A DNA stretch of 64,000 bases from Streptomyces rhizosphaerihabitans (GTDB lineage Bacteria; Actinomycetota; Actinomycetes; Streptomycetales; Streptomycetaceae): NCBI RefSeq assembly GCF_025399795.1, contig NZ_JAODTZ010000037.1:1-64000 (forward strand), in the 5' to 3' direction. The position numbers were made by a program, and so were the translations under genes. Position 1 is the first letter of the stretch. Each line of letters starts with the position of its first letter. Below are positions 9,282 to 16,736 of this stretch, piece after piece. The notes under the pieces were generated by a model. The model searched no databases. It was not told the origin of the DNA and was given only the letters and a program-made list of their open reading frames with translations.

Positions 9282-9471
9282 ATCACTCGCTTCCGGACAG
9301 CTCCTGAACCACGCCCGACCCGGTACGTTCACGCTGGGCACATCCGGGCGCGGCCGGGAAGAATGGCCTCGTGCCGTGGTGCCGCGAAGGACACCGAGGT
9401 GCGGTCAGGGACCTGAGAGGCGCATTCTTGCTGTGTTACCCCCCTGGTGGCGGGCGGACGAGGGCAGATCG

Positions 9472-12021
9472 ATGACAGGGAGCGCCGAGCGTGACGGCCA
9501 GGCGCTGGACAGCCTGGCCGCTCTGCTCAGTGACGCGGTGACGGATGCGATCCGGGCTGCCCGCGGCTTCGCGGGCGGCGTCTATCTGCGCTCCAATACG
9601 CCCGGCCTGCTGCGTCTCGCGGTGCTCGCGGGGCTGCCCGGCCCGCTCTTCCGCCCCTGGTGGCGTATGCATGTGGACCGGCCGTTTCCGGTCGCGGACG
9701 CCCATCGGCTCGGCGTGGAGGTGCTGCTCGCCGATCCGGCGGAGACGATGCGCCGCTATCCGCAGCTCGCGGCGGGGCTGCCGTTCCAGTTCGGTTCGCT
9801 CTACGTGCCGGTCGTGGGCGGCTCCACCCCCTACGGCGTCCTCACGGTGCTGCGCCCTCCGGCCTCGGACGCCACCGAGGTCCTGCCCGACCGCGACCGG
9901 ATGACAGCGGTGGCGGAGGAGCTCGGGGCCGGCCTGGCCCTGCTGAACCGGGACGGGGTCTCGGTCCTGTGGGACCGGGAGCCCCTCGGAACGCGGCCGC
10001 CCGCCGACGGCCCCTCCACCCGCTGCGTCGGGGGCTTCACCTGGGATCCGGGCAACGGTTCGCTGATCGCGGACGACGCCTTGTGGGCCCTGCTCGGGAT
10101 CCCCCAGGAGGACTTCGCGGGGACGCCCGAGGCCTTCGCGGACGCGCTGGCCCACGACGATCCCCGGCTGCTGCTGGCCGCCCTGCGCGAGACCGCGGCC
10201 GGTCGGCCGCCGCCCCATCCCATGCCGGTACGCACCGGCGGCGGCGGACTGCGGCTCCTCGAGCTGTGGACCGCGGGGGGAGCGGGCGTCCCGCCGTACC
10301 GAGTCAGCGGCGCGCTCGTCGACCCGGGACCGGGACCGGCCGCGGACGGAGCGGCGGACCAGCTCCCGGAGGGCGTCTTCGCGATCGACCGGCTCGGGCT
10401 GATCACCTACGCCAATCCCCGCGCCGCCGCACTGCTCGGCCGCCCACGCGCCGAGCTGCTGGGGCGGCTGCTGTGGGACGTGGTGCCTTGGATGGACCAT
10501 CCTGCGTACGAGGATCATCTGCGCAGTGCGCTGCTCTCGCCGGACCCGGTGCACTTCCGGGCCCGGAGCCCACTGGGGAGCGGCACCGAGACCTCTCCGG
10601 GACACCTGAAGGGAACCTGGCTGAGCTTCTCCGTGTATCCCGGCCCCCGCGGTGTGACCTGCAAGATCACGCCGCTGGGACGGGCAGCGGAGGCAACCGG
10701 GAACGCTCCCTTCGAAGCGGAGGCGACCCAGGCCGTACGGGCCGGCCTAGAGGAGCCCGACACCGGTGTCTCGGGCACGGCGCCGCAGTACCGGCCCATC
10801 GTCCTCGCGATAGCGCTGACCGAGGCCGTGACCGCGCGGCAGGTGTCCGAGGTGGTGATGCGCGAGCTGCTGCCCGCGTTCGGCAGCCGCCGCCTCGCCA
10901 TCTATCTGCTCCAGGACCGCCGGCTCTATCTGGCCTGGGAGACCGGCTTCCCGCAGGGGTTCCTCGCCCCCTTCGACGGCGTGGGCCTGGACGCCAAACT
11001 TCCTGGGGTCGAGGCGCTCACCAGCGGCCGGCCGCTCTTCTTCGAGTCGATGCAACAGCTGGCCGCCGCCTATCCGGGCATCGCCCTGGACGCCACGGTC
11101 GGGGCCCGTGCCTTCCTTCCGCTGATCGCCTCCGGACGCCCGGTCGGCTCCTGCATCCTCGGGTTCGACCGGCCCCGAACCTTCACCACCGAGGAGCGTA
11201 CGGTCCTCACCGCGCTCGCCGGCCTGATCGCGCAGTCCCTGGAACGGGCGCGGCGCTACGACAACGAGTCCGCGCTCGCCCGGGGGCTCCAGGAGGCCCT
11301 GCTGCCGCACCGCCTGTCGGCGCACCCCCTGGTGCAGACGGCGGGCCGTTATCTGCCCGGCACCGTCGGCATGGACGTGGGCGGTGACTGGTACGACGTC
11401 GTCGAGGCCGGCGACGGGCTCGCCCTCGTCATCGGGGACGTCCAGGGTCACGGCGTCCAGGCAGCCGCGACCATGGGTCAACTCCGCAGCGCGGTAAGGG
11501 CGTTCGCCCTCGGGGACCATCCTCCGGACGAGGTGATGAGCGGCACCAACCGGCTGCTCATCGACCTCGATCCGGGCCAGTTCGCGAGTTGCTGCTACGT
11601 CCGGGTGGACCCGCTGACCGGTGTCGCACAGGCCGCACGGGCCGGGCATCCGCAGCCGCTGCTGCGCCATCCCGACGGCCGCACCGAGGTCCTGGACCTG
11701 CCCGGCGGTGTGGTGCTCGGCGTCGACCCGCGGGCCGACTACCCCGTGACGGATCTGATGCTGGAGCCCGAGGCCGTGCTGGCCCTCTACACGGACGGAC
11801 TGGTCGAGCGGCCCGGCACGGACATCGACGAAGGTGTCGAGGCGCTTCGCGCGACCCTGGCCGAGGCGGGCCCCCCGCAGCACCTCCGATCGGGCGGTCC
11901 CTCCTTGTCCCGCGCCGCCGATCTGCTCACCGCAGAGGCCCGGCAGGCCAACGAGCGCCCCGACGACATCGCCCTGCTGCTCACCACCCGCCGAACGCCC
12001 CGGGGTGACGAACGCCTGTAA
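9472..12021 (+). CDS. GAF-PAS-GAF-SpoIIE PP2C-type phosphatase
   Basis: Predicted 849-residue cytosolic serine phosphatase of the RsbU/SpoIIE group that controls anti-sigma-factor antagonists. Domains by eye: an N-terminal GAF-like region (about 10-150), a PAS domain (about 295-400, with GVFAIDRLGLITYANPRA), a second GAF (about 440-590) and a PP2C_SIIE phosphatase domain (about 625-840). The phosphatase metal motifs are GGDWYDVVE, VIGDVQGHGVQAA and ALYTDGLVERPG, all intact. No HATPase kinase domain is attached. The ATG at 9472 follows GAGGG at correct spacing; a GTG at 9433 is in frame. The partner sigma/anti-sigma pair is not encoded nearby. The signal sensed by the GAF and PAS domains is unknown. 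Confidence 0.9.
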   Translation: MTGSAERDGQALDSLAALLSDAVTDAIRAARGFAGGVYLRSNTPGLLRLAVLAGLPGPLFRPWWRMHVDRPFPVADAHRLGVEVLLADPAETMRRYPQLAAGLPFQFGSLYVPVVGGSTPYGVLTVLRPPASDATEVLPDRDRMTAVAEELGAGLALLNRDGVSVLWDREPLGTRPPADGPSTRCVGGFTWDPGNGSLIADDALWALLGIPQEDFAGTPEAFADALAHDDPRLLLAALRETAAGRPPPHPMPVRTGGGGLRLLELWTAGGAGVPPYRVSGALVDPGPGPAADGAADQLPEGVFAIDRLGLITYANPRAAALLGRPRAELLGRLLWDVVPWMDHPAYEDHLRSALLSPDPVHFRARSPLGSGTETSPGHLKGTWLSFSVYPGPRGVTCKITPLGRAAEATGNAPFEAEATQAVRAGLEEPDTGVSGTAPQYRPIVLAIALTEAVTARQVSEVVMRELLPAFGSRRLAIYLLQDRRLYLAWETGFPQGFLAPFDGVGLDAKLPGVEALTSGRPLFFESMQQLAAAYPGIALDATVGARAFLPLIASGRPVGSCILGFDRPRTFTTEERTVLTALAGLIAQSLERARRYDNESALARGLQEALLPHRLSAHPLVQTAGRYLPGTVGMDVGGDWYDVVEAGDGLALVIGDVQGHGVQAAATMGQLRSAVRAFALGDHPPDEVMSGTNRLLIDLDPGQFASCCYVRVDPLTGVAQAARAGHPQPLLRHPDGRTEVLDLPGGVVLGVDPRADYPVTDLMLEPEAVLALYTDGLVERPGTDIDEGVEALRATLAEAGPPQHLRSGGPSLSRAADLLTAEARQANERPDDIALLLTTRRTPRGDERL

Positions 12022-12089
12022 CGGGTGCCGTACGGATCGCCGGCCGTGCCCGGTCGGATCGCCCATCGGCCGTGCCCGGTCCGAAGGTG

Positions 12090-13076
12090 TCAGTGGGCCG
12101 CGTCCAGGCGGGCCCGCTGGTCCGGAGTGAGTTCCAGGTCCGCCGCGGCCAGGTTCTCGTCCAGTTGGGCCACCGAGGAGGCACCGGCCAGCGGGATCAC
12201 CGGCAGCTCGCCACCGATCTGCCAGGCCAGCACGACCTGGTTGGGAGTCGCTCCCGTCTCCTTCGCCACCTCCTGGAGCACGGTGAGCCGGGCGGCGTTT
12301 CCCGGGTGGTCGTAGTCGGAGGGCAGCGGCTTGTCACGCCGCCCGTACCCGCCGCCCAGCAGCGGCGAGTAGGCCACCAGGGTCAGGCCGGGCTCGGCCC
12401 CCAGGTAGCTGACGAGTTCCCCGGTCGCCGCGCCGAGACCGCCCTCCGGAAAGAGTCCGCTCGGGATGTCGGAGCGCGGGCGCAGAAGGCTGTGGTGGTA
12501 CTGGAGGACCTCGTAGCCGGGCAGTTCGGCCGCGGCGGCCAGGGCGCGGGCCCGCTCCACGCGCCAGATCGCGTGGTTGCTCACCCCGAGCAGTCCGACG
12601 GCGCCCTCCGCGACGAGTTCGGCGAACGCACCGACCGTCTCGCCCGGGGCGACGGCGCGGTCCTCTATGTGCGCGTACAGAAGATCGATCCTCTCCACGC
12701 CGAGGCGTTCCCGGCTCCGCTCGGACGCCTCGCGGATCACCTTGGCGGACAGCCCCTCGGGGTTGTCGACGTAGTCGGTGCCGGGGGCCAGCGGCCGTGC
12801 GCCGAGTTTGGTCGCGAGGACGATCTCGTCGCCGATGCCCCGGCTGCGCCGCCAGCGTCCGAGCAGTTCCTCGCTCTGCCCGCCCTGGCCGCCGTCGGTC
12901 CAGAAGGCGTAGTTGTCGGACGTGTCGATGAAGTTGCCGCCGGCCTCGACATAGCGGTCGAGTACGGCGAAGGAGGTCTTCTCGTCGGTCAGTGAGCCGA
13001 ACCGCATCGCGCCGAGCGCGAGCATGCTCACCTCACGGCGGGTCCCCGGGTCCGTGCCGATGGTGCGGTAGCGCAT
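12090..13076 (-). CDS. Aldo/keto reductase
   Basis: Predicted NADPH-dependent oxidoreductase of 328 residues with a TIM-barrel fold. The catalytic tetrad is readable: Asp and Tyr in FIDTSDNYAFW, Lys in LATKLGARP and His in LLYAHIEDR. The C-terminal cofactor segment PVIPLAGASSVAQLDENL is typical. The start at 13076 (MRYRTIG) follows GGGAGG. The frame is open further upstream to 13184, but that extension overlaps nothing conserved. The physiological carbonyl substrate is unknown. Confidence 0.9.
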   Translation of the reverse strand: MRYRTIGTDPGTRREVSMLALGAMRFGSLTDEKTSFAVLDRYVEAGGNFIDTSDNYAFWTDGGQGGQSEELLGRWRRSRGIGDEIVLATKLGARPLAPGTDYVDNPEGLSAKVIREASERSRERLGVERIDLLYAHIEDRAVAPGETVGAFAELVAEGAVGLLGVSNHAIWRVERARALAAAAELPGYEVLQYHHSLLRPRSDIPSGLFPEGGLGAATGELVSYLGAEPGLTLVAYSPLLGGGYGRRDKPLPSDYDHPGNAARLTVLQEVAKETGATPNQVVLAWQIGGELPVIPLAGASSVAQLDENLAAADLELTPDQRARLDAAH

Positions 13077-13147
13077 GGTGTGCCTCCCGTTCCGGCCCGA
13101 AGTGTCCGGGCCCGAACGGGAGTCTGGAACCTGAAGTGCTCTCCAAG

Positions 13148-13813
13148 TCAAGCCTTCTTGAACGGGCCCTCCAGAGCGGCCCACTGCAACAGCATGATGG
13201 TCTTGGCGTCGGCGATCTCCCCGGTGCGGACCATCGCCAGGGCGTCACGGAAGGGAAGTTCGACCATTTCGATGTCCTCGCCCTCCTCGTCGAGCCCGCC
13301 GCCCTCATGGGTGCGGGTGGACGGGCCGTAGGAGGCGGCGTAGAAGCTGACCCGCTCGGTGACCGAACCCGGACTCATGTAGACGTCGAAGACGTGCTCC
13401 ACCGCGCCGACGGTGTGGCCGGTCTCCTCGATGACCTCACGCCGTACGGCGACCTCGGGGTGCTCGTCCGCCTCGTCGAGGAGGCCGCCCGGGGTCTCGA
13501 TCAGCATGCCGTCCGGATGCCCGTTGACGTACACGGGATAGCGGAACTGCCTGGTCAGCAGCACGGTTTCACGGTCGGCGTCGTACAGCAGGAGGGTCGC
13601 TCCGTTGCCGCGATCGTGGGTCTCGCGCTCCTGGGTGCTCCAGGTTCCGTCGGCGAGCTGGAGGTCGAAGGTGGTGGTGCGCTCCACGTACCAGTGACAG
13701 GACAGGAGTTGTACGTCGCGGATCTTGACCCGTGGGTTGCCGGTGAGGTCACGGCCCGCCTGATCGAGTCCGGTGCGGCCCCGACGGTCGGGGGTGTCGA
13801 TGCCTGCGGTCAT
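13148..13813 (-). CDS. Nudix hydrolase of the NudK/ADP-ribose type
   Basis: Predicted 221-residue Nudix pyrophosphatase, probably acting on a nucleotide sugar such as GDP-mannose or ADP-ribose. The N-terminal beta-sheet region contains WYVERTTTFDLQLADG. The Nudix box reads GGLLDEAD followed by EHPEVAVRREVIEETGH, with the metal-binding REVIEE core intact. Compared with the family pattern (Gly, five residues, Glu) there is one extra residue in the first half of the box. The start at 13813 is not backed by a strong ribosome site; an in-frame ATG at 13867 is the alternative. It sits just upstream of the aldo/keto reductase gene on the same strand. Confidence 0.86.
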   Translation of the reverse strand: MTAGIDTPDRRGRTGLDQAGRDLTGNPRVKIRDVQLLSCHWYVERTTTFDLQLADGTWSTQERETHDRGNGATLLLYDADRETVLLTRQFRYPVYVNGHPDGMLIETPGGLLDEADEHPEVAVRREVIEETGHTVGAVEHVFDVYMSPGSVTERVSFYAASYGPSTRTHEGGGLDEEGEDIEMVELPFRDALAMVRTGEIADAKTIMLLQWAALEGPFKKA

Positions 13814-13883
13814 CGCGCGGCGGCCCGGCGGGCGCGGGAGATGTCGTTCATGGGCCCTGTCTACCATCCCGAGACCAAGATCC

Positions 13884-13914
13884 CTGTCACAGCGGGGCTT
13901 CGCCCGTTTAGGCT
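13884..13914 (+). promoter_or_regulatory. Possible leaderless promoter for gene at 13921
   Basis: CTGTCA (13884-13889) and TAGGCT (13909-13914) are spaced 19 bp and the ATG follows six bases later. No Shine-Dalgarno site is present. This is the geometry of a leaderless HrdB-type transcript. Confidence 0.5.
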
Positions 13915-13920
13915 CACGGC

Positions 13921-14274
13921 ATGGAACAGACGGAGATCATCCTGCGCGCCATCGGCGTGCTCACCGAGACCAACGCCATGGTGCGCAGGATCGCCCAGGA
14001 CGAGGAGGACGGGGTCGAGTCGGCCGAGAACAACCTGGGCGCGCTCGTCACCGAGGTGTTCCCGCGCGTCGAGGTGCCCGGCGACGCCGGACCGGCGGAG
14101 GCCGGGCAGGCGGTCGCCGACGCCTATCTGCCCGCCGCCATCTCGCTGGTGGGCGCCTTCGCGTTCCTCTTCTCCGAACTCGCCGACCTCCACGACTCCG
14201 GGCGCACCGACGTCACGACAGCCGATCTGCTCCAGGACCTCGCCCTGCGGATGTCCCGGGCCGACAACACGTAG
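13921..14274 (+). CDS. Conserved-looking hypothetical acidic protein
   Basis: A 117-residue acidic, mainly helical protein that I do not recognise. It has two predicted helices (EIILRAIGVLTETNAMVRRIAQDEE and AISLVGAFAFLFSELADLHDS) joined by a Pro/Gly/Ala loop. The second helix is moderately hydrophobic but flanked by acidic residues, so a soluble helical bundle is more likely than a membrane protein. Codon use (GC at third positions) matches real genes here, and the start is placed right after a promoter-like element. It is divergent from the Nudix gene. Confidence 0.65.
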   Translation: MEQTEIILRAIGVLTETNAMVRRIAQDEEDGVESAENNLGALVTEVFPRVEVPGDAGPAEAGQAVADAYLPAAISLVGAFAFLFSELADLHDSGRTDVTTADLLQDLALRMSRADNT

Positions 14275-14546
14275 CCGCCGCGCAGCCGGTCGGGGACCAC
14301 CTGGTCTCACGTCACCGCGTGCACCGACGCGTACACGGCCGAACCGGGCTGGACTTCCGGGCGTCAGGGACCGGTACTCGGCCGGGACGGCCTCGGCGGA
14401 GCCCGGGAACCTGCGCCGGCCCGTCCTCCGGGTCACCGGGGCCGTGCCGCGCACCGCCCGCACCGCCCGCACCGGGCCTCAACACCGATTACGCCTCGGG
14501 GACCTGCAAGCGGCCGACGGCGAATCGGCCGCGTTCCGACGGGTCT

Positions 14547-15428
14547 TCAGGAGTGCGGAACCACCGCCACCGGGCAGGGCGCATGGTGCATCACCGCGTG
14601 GGCCACCGAACCGATCCGCGTGCCCACCGCGGAGCGGTCGGCACGGCGCCCGACGACCATCAGCTGGGCCCGGTCGGAGAGTGACAGCAGCACCTGGCCG
14701 GCGCTGCCCATCTCGATGTGCTGGGTGACGGGCACCTCGGGAAAGCGTTCGCGCCACGGCTGGAGTGCCTCGGCCAGCGCCTTCCTCTCGTACGGCTCCA
14801 GCCCGCCGACCTCGTCCAGCATCTTGAGCGAACCGGGGCTGTAGGCGAACACCGGCGGCAGGCTCCAGGCCCGTACCGCTCGCACCCCGGCGCCACGGGC
14901 CGCCGCGGTCTCGAACGCGAACCGGAGAGCGGCCTCACCGTCCTGTGGGCCGCCCTGGTGGCCCACGACGATCTCCCGGCCGCCCGCTTCCGCTTCGGGG
15001 CGGTCCTCCGAACGCACCAGCACGACCGGGCAGGGCGCCTCGGAGATCACCCGCTGTCCGACGGAACCGAGCAGGAAGCCGACGAACGCGCCGTATCCGC
15101 GCGACCCGAGGACCAGGGCCCCGGTCCCGGCCACGACGCCCAGCAGCGCTTCGACCACGTCGCCTCCGACGGAGTCGATCACGTCCACCGTCACCGGCAG
15201 GTCGCCGTGCCGGTCGGTCACCGTGCGGGCCGCGTCCTCGATCATGCCGCGCACCCAGCGTGCCTGGTCCTCCCGGTCACCACCGCCGACCATGTCGTGC
15301 GGCGGCCAGTGCCAGGCGTACACCACCCGCAGGGGCACACCCCGGCGCAGGGCCTCCCGTCCCGCCCAGGCCAGCGCCGCCCTGCTCTCGGGTGATCCGT
15401 CCACGCCCACGGTGATCGGGTGGGTCAT
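14547..15428 (-). CDS. Tandem-domain universal stress protein
   Basis: Predicted 293-residue cytosolic UspA-type protein with two Usp folds in one chain. The first (about 1-140) starts ITVGVDGSPESRAALAWA and ends with the ATP-loop motif GSRGYGAFVGFLLGSVGQRVISEAPCPVVLV. The second (about 150-293) has EIVVGHQGGPQDGEAAL and a looser GRRADRSAVGTRIGSVAHAVMHHAPCPVAVV loop. Such proteins bind ATP and help survival under hypoxia or stationary stress. The ATG at 15428 follows AGGCAGGG. Frames extending to 15551 lack support. Confidence 0.92.
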   Translation of the reverse strand: MTHPITVGVDGSPESRAALAWAGREALRRGVPLRVVYAWHWPPHDMVGGGDREDQARWVRGMIEDAARTVTDRHGDLPVTVDVIDSVGGDVVEALLGVVAGTGALVLGSRGYGAFVGFLLGSVGQRVISEAPCPVVLVRSEDRPEAEAGGREIVVGHQGGPQDGEAALRFAFETAAARGAGVRAVRAWSLPPVFAYSPGSLKMLDEVGGLEPYERKALAEALQPWRERFPEVPVTQHIEMGSAGQVLLSLSDRAQLMVVGRRADRSAVGTRIGSVAHAVMHHAPCPVAVVPHS

Positions 15429-15632
15429 ACGCCCTGCCTTCCGTCGCCGGCCCGCCTGTCCGGCCGGGTGCTCGTCCATCCTGCCCCGTCCAGTGTCCGC
15501 CACCGGCATCGGTGAACCCGCGGACCGGAGAGAGCGTGGTCGCGGCGGCACGCGCCGCGCACCACGAAATGGGGACGGGAGCCGAGTGACGTGGCCGGCC
15601 GGAGGAGGCCATGCCGAACGGGCGGCACCCCG

Positions 15633-16673
15633 CTATGCCGACGCTCGGACCACAAGTTCCGGGTCGAAGATCAACGACGTGGGTTCGGTGCGTACGCCCC
15701 GGATGTGCTCGTCGAGGAGAGCGGCCATCGCCGCGGCCATCTCCTCCACCGGCTGCCGCACGGTTGTCAGGGGAGGCCGGCACGTCACCGCCACGCTGGA
15801 GTCGTCGAAACCGACCACCGCGACATCGTCCGGCACCTGTCTGCCCCGCTCCCGCAGTATCTGGCACACGCCCTGGGCCATCAGGTCGTTGGCTGCGAAC
15901 ACCCCGTCCACGTCGGGGTGTTCGGACAGCAGACCCGACATCGCCGCCATGCCGCTGTCCAGCGTGAACCCGCCCTCGGCGACGGGGACGTACGGATGTC
16001 CCCTGCGGGCCATCGTGTCGCGGAACCCGGCGAGCCGGTCCTGGCTCGCGGCCACGCCGAGCGGCCCGGTGACGGTGACGATCCGCCGGCACCCCCGGTT
16101 CAGCAGGTGCTCGGCCGCCAGCCGTGCCCCCTCACGGTGGGCGAGATCGACATAGCTGAGCCGCACGGGGCGGGAGGGCCGGGCGAAGAGGACGGCGGGC
16201 ACACCCGCGTCGGCGAGCAGCGCGGGCAGTGGGTCGTCGGCATGGGTGGAGACGACGAGCGCGCCGTCCGCGCTGCCCTGCCGGAGGTCGGCGAGCACCT
16301 GGCTCCGGGTCTCCGCGGACTCGGCGAACATCAGGAGCGGATGCATCGAGCGGGGACGCAGGTACCCCACCACGCCGCTGACGACCCGTCCGAAGAAGGG
16401 GTCCGCGAACACCCTTGCGGTGAAGGCGTTCTGCTCCTCCCCCGGGGTGTCGCCCGCACCCGAGACGATGAGCGCCACCGTCTGGGTGCGCCGGGTCACC
16501 AGCGATCTGGCGGCCCGGTTCGGGGCGTATCCGGTCCGCTCGATGGCCTGGCGCACCGATTCCTGGATCCCGGGGTCGACGTTGCGGACGCCGTTGATGA
16601 CCCGGGACACGGTCGCGCGGGAGACTCCGGCCACCCGCGCGACATCCTCCAGCGTGGGAGCCTGTCTGCTCAT
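15633..16673 (-). CDS. LacI family regulator of the beta-1,3-glucan locus
   Basis: Predicted 346-residue LacI/GalR repressor. The helix-turn-helix and hinge occupy residues 1-60 (PTLEDVARVAGVSRATVSRVINGVRNVDPGIQ), followed by a periplasmic-binding-protein-like sugar domain with GVFAANDLMAQGVCQILRERG near the C-terminus. The gene lies directly downstream of GH3 on the same strand. A 16-18 bp inverted repeat with the LacI-type centre GCGC precedes this gene and four glycan-degradation genes in the window. It is therefore the prime candidate for the repressor of that regulon and probably represses itself. The inducer would be a laminari-oligosaccharide; that is inference. Confidence 0.9.
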   Translation of the reverse strand: MSRQAPTLEDVARVAGVSRATVSRVINGVRNVDPGIQESVRQAIERTGYAPNRAARSLVTRRTQTVALIVSGAGDTPGEEQNAFTARVFADPFFGRVVSGVVGYLRPRSMHPLLMFAESAETRSQVLADLRQGSADGALVVSTHADDPLPALLADAGVPAVLFARPSRPVRLSYVDLAHREGARLAAEHLLNRGCRRIVTVTGPLGVAASQDRLAGFRDTMARRGHPYVPVAEGGFTLDSGMAAMSGLLSEHPDVDGVFAANDLMAQGVCQILRERGRQVPDDVAVVGFDDSSVAVTCRPPLTTVRQPVEEMAAAMAALLDEHIRGVRTEPTSLIFDPELVVRASA

Positions 16674-16704
16674 GGCGGCACCCTAACGGCACGGCACCGC
16701 CTCG

Positions 16705-16722
16705 GGATAGAGCGCTCTCCCC
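16705..16722. promoter_or_regulatory. LacI-type operator site 1 (before lacI gene)
   Basis: Imperfect palindrome GGATAGAGCGCTCTCCCC with perfect core AGAGCGCTCT (16709-16718), centred about 41 bases upstream of the LacI start. It differs from the consensus at two left-arm positions, as often seen for weaker autoregulatory sites. Confidence 0.75.
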
Positions 16723-16736
16723 GGCCGCCCCGGCCC

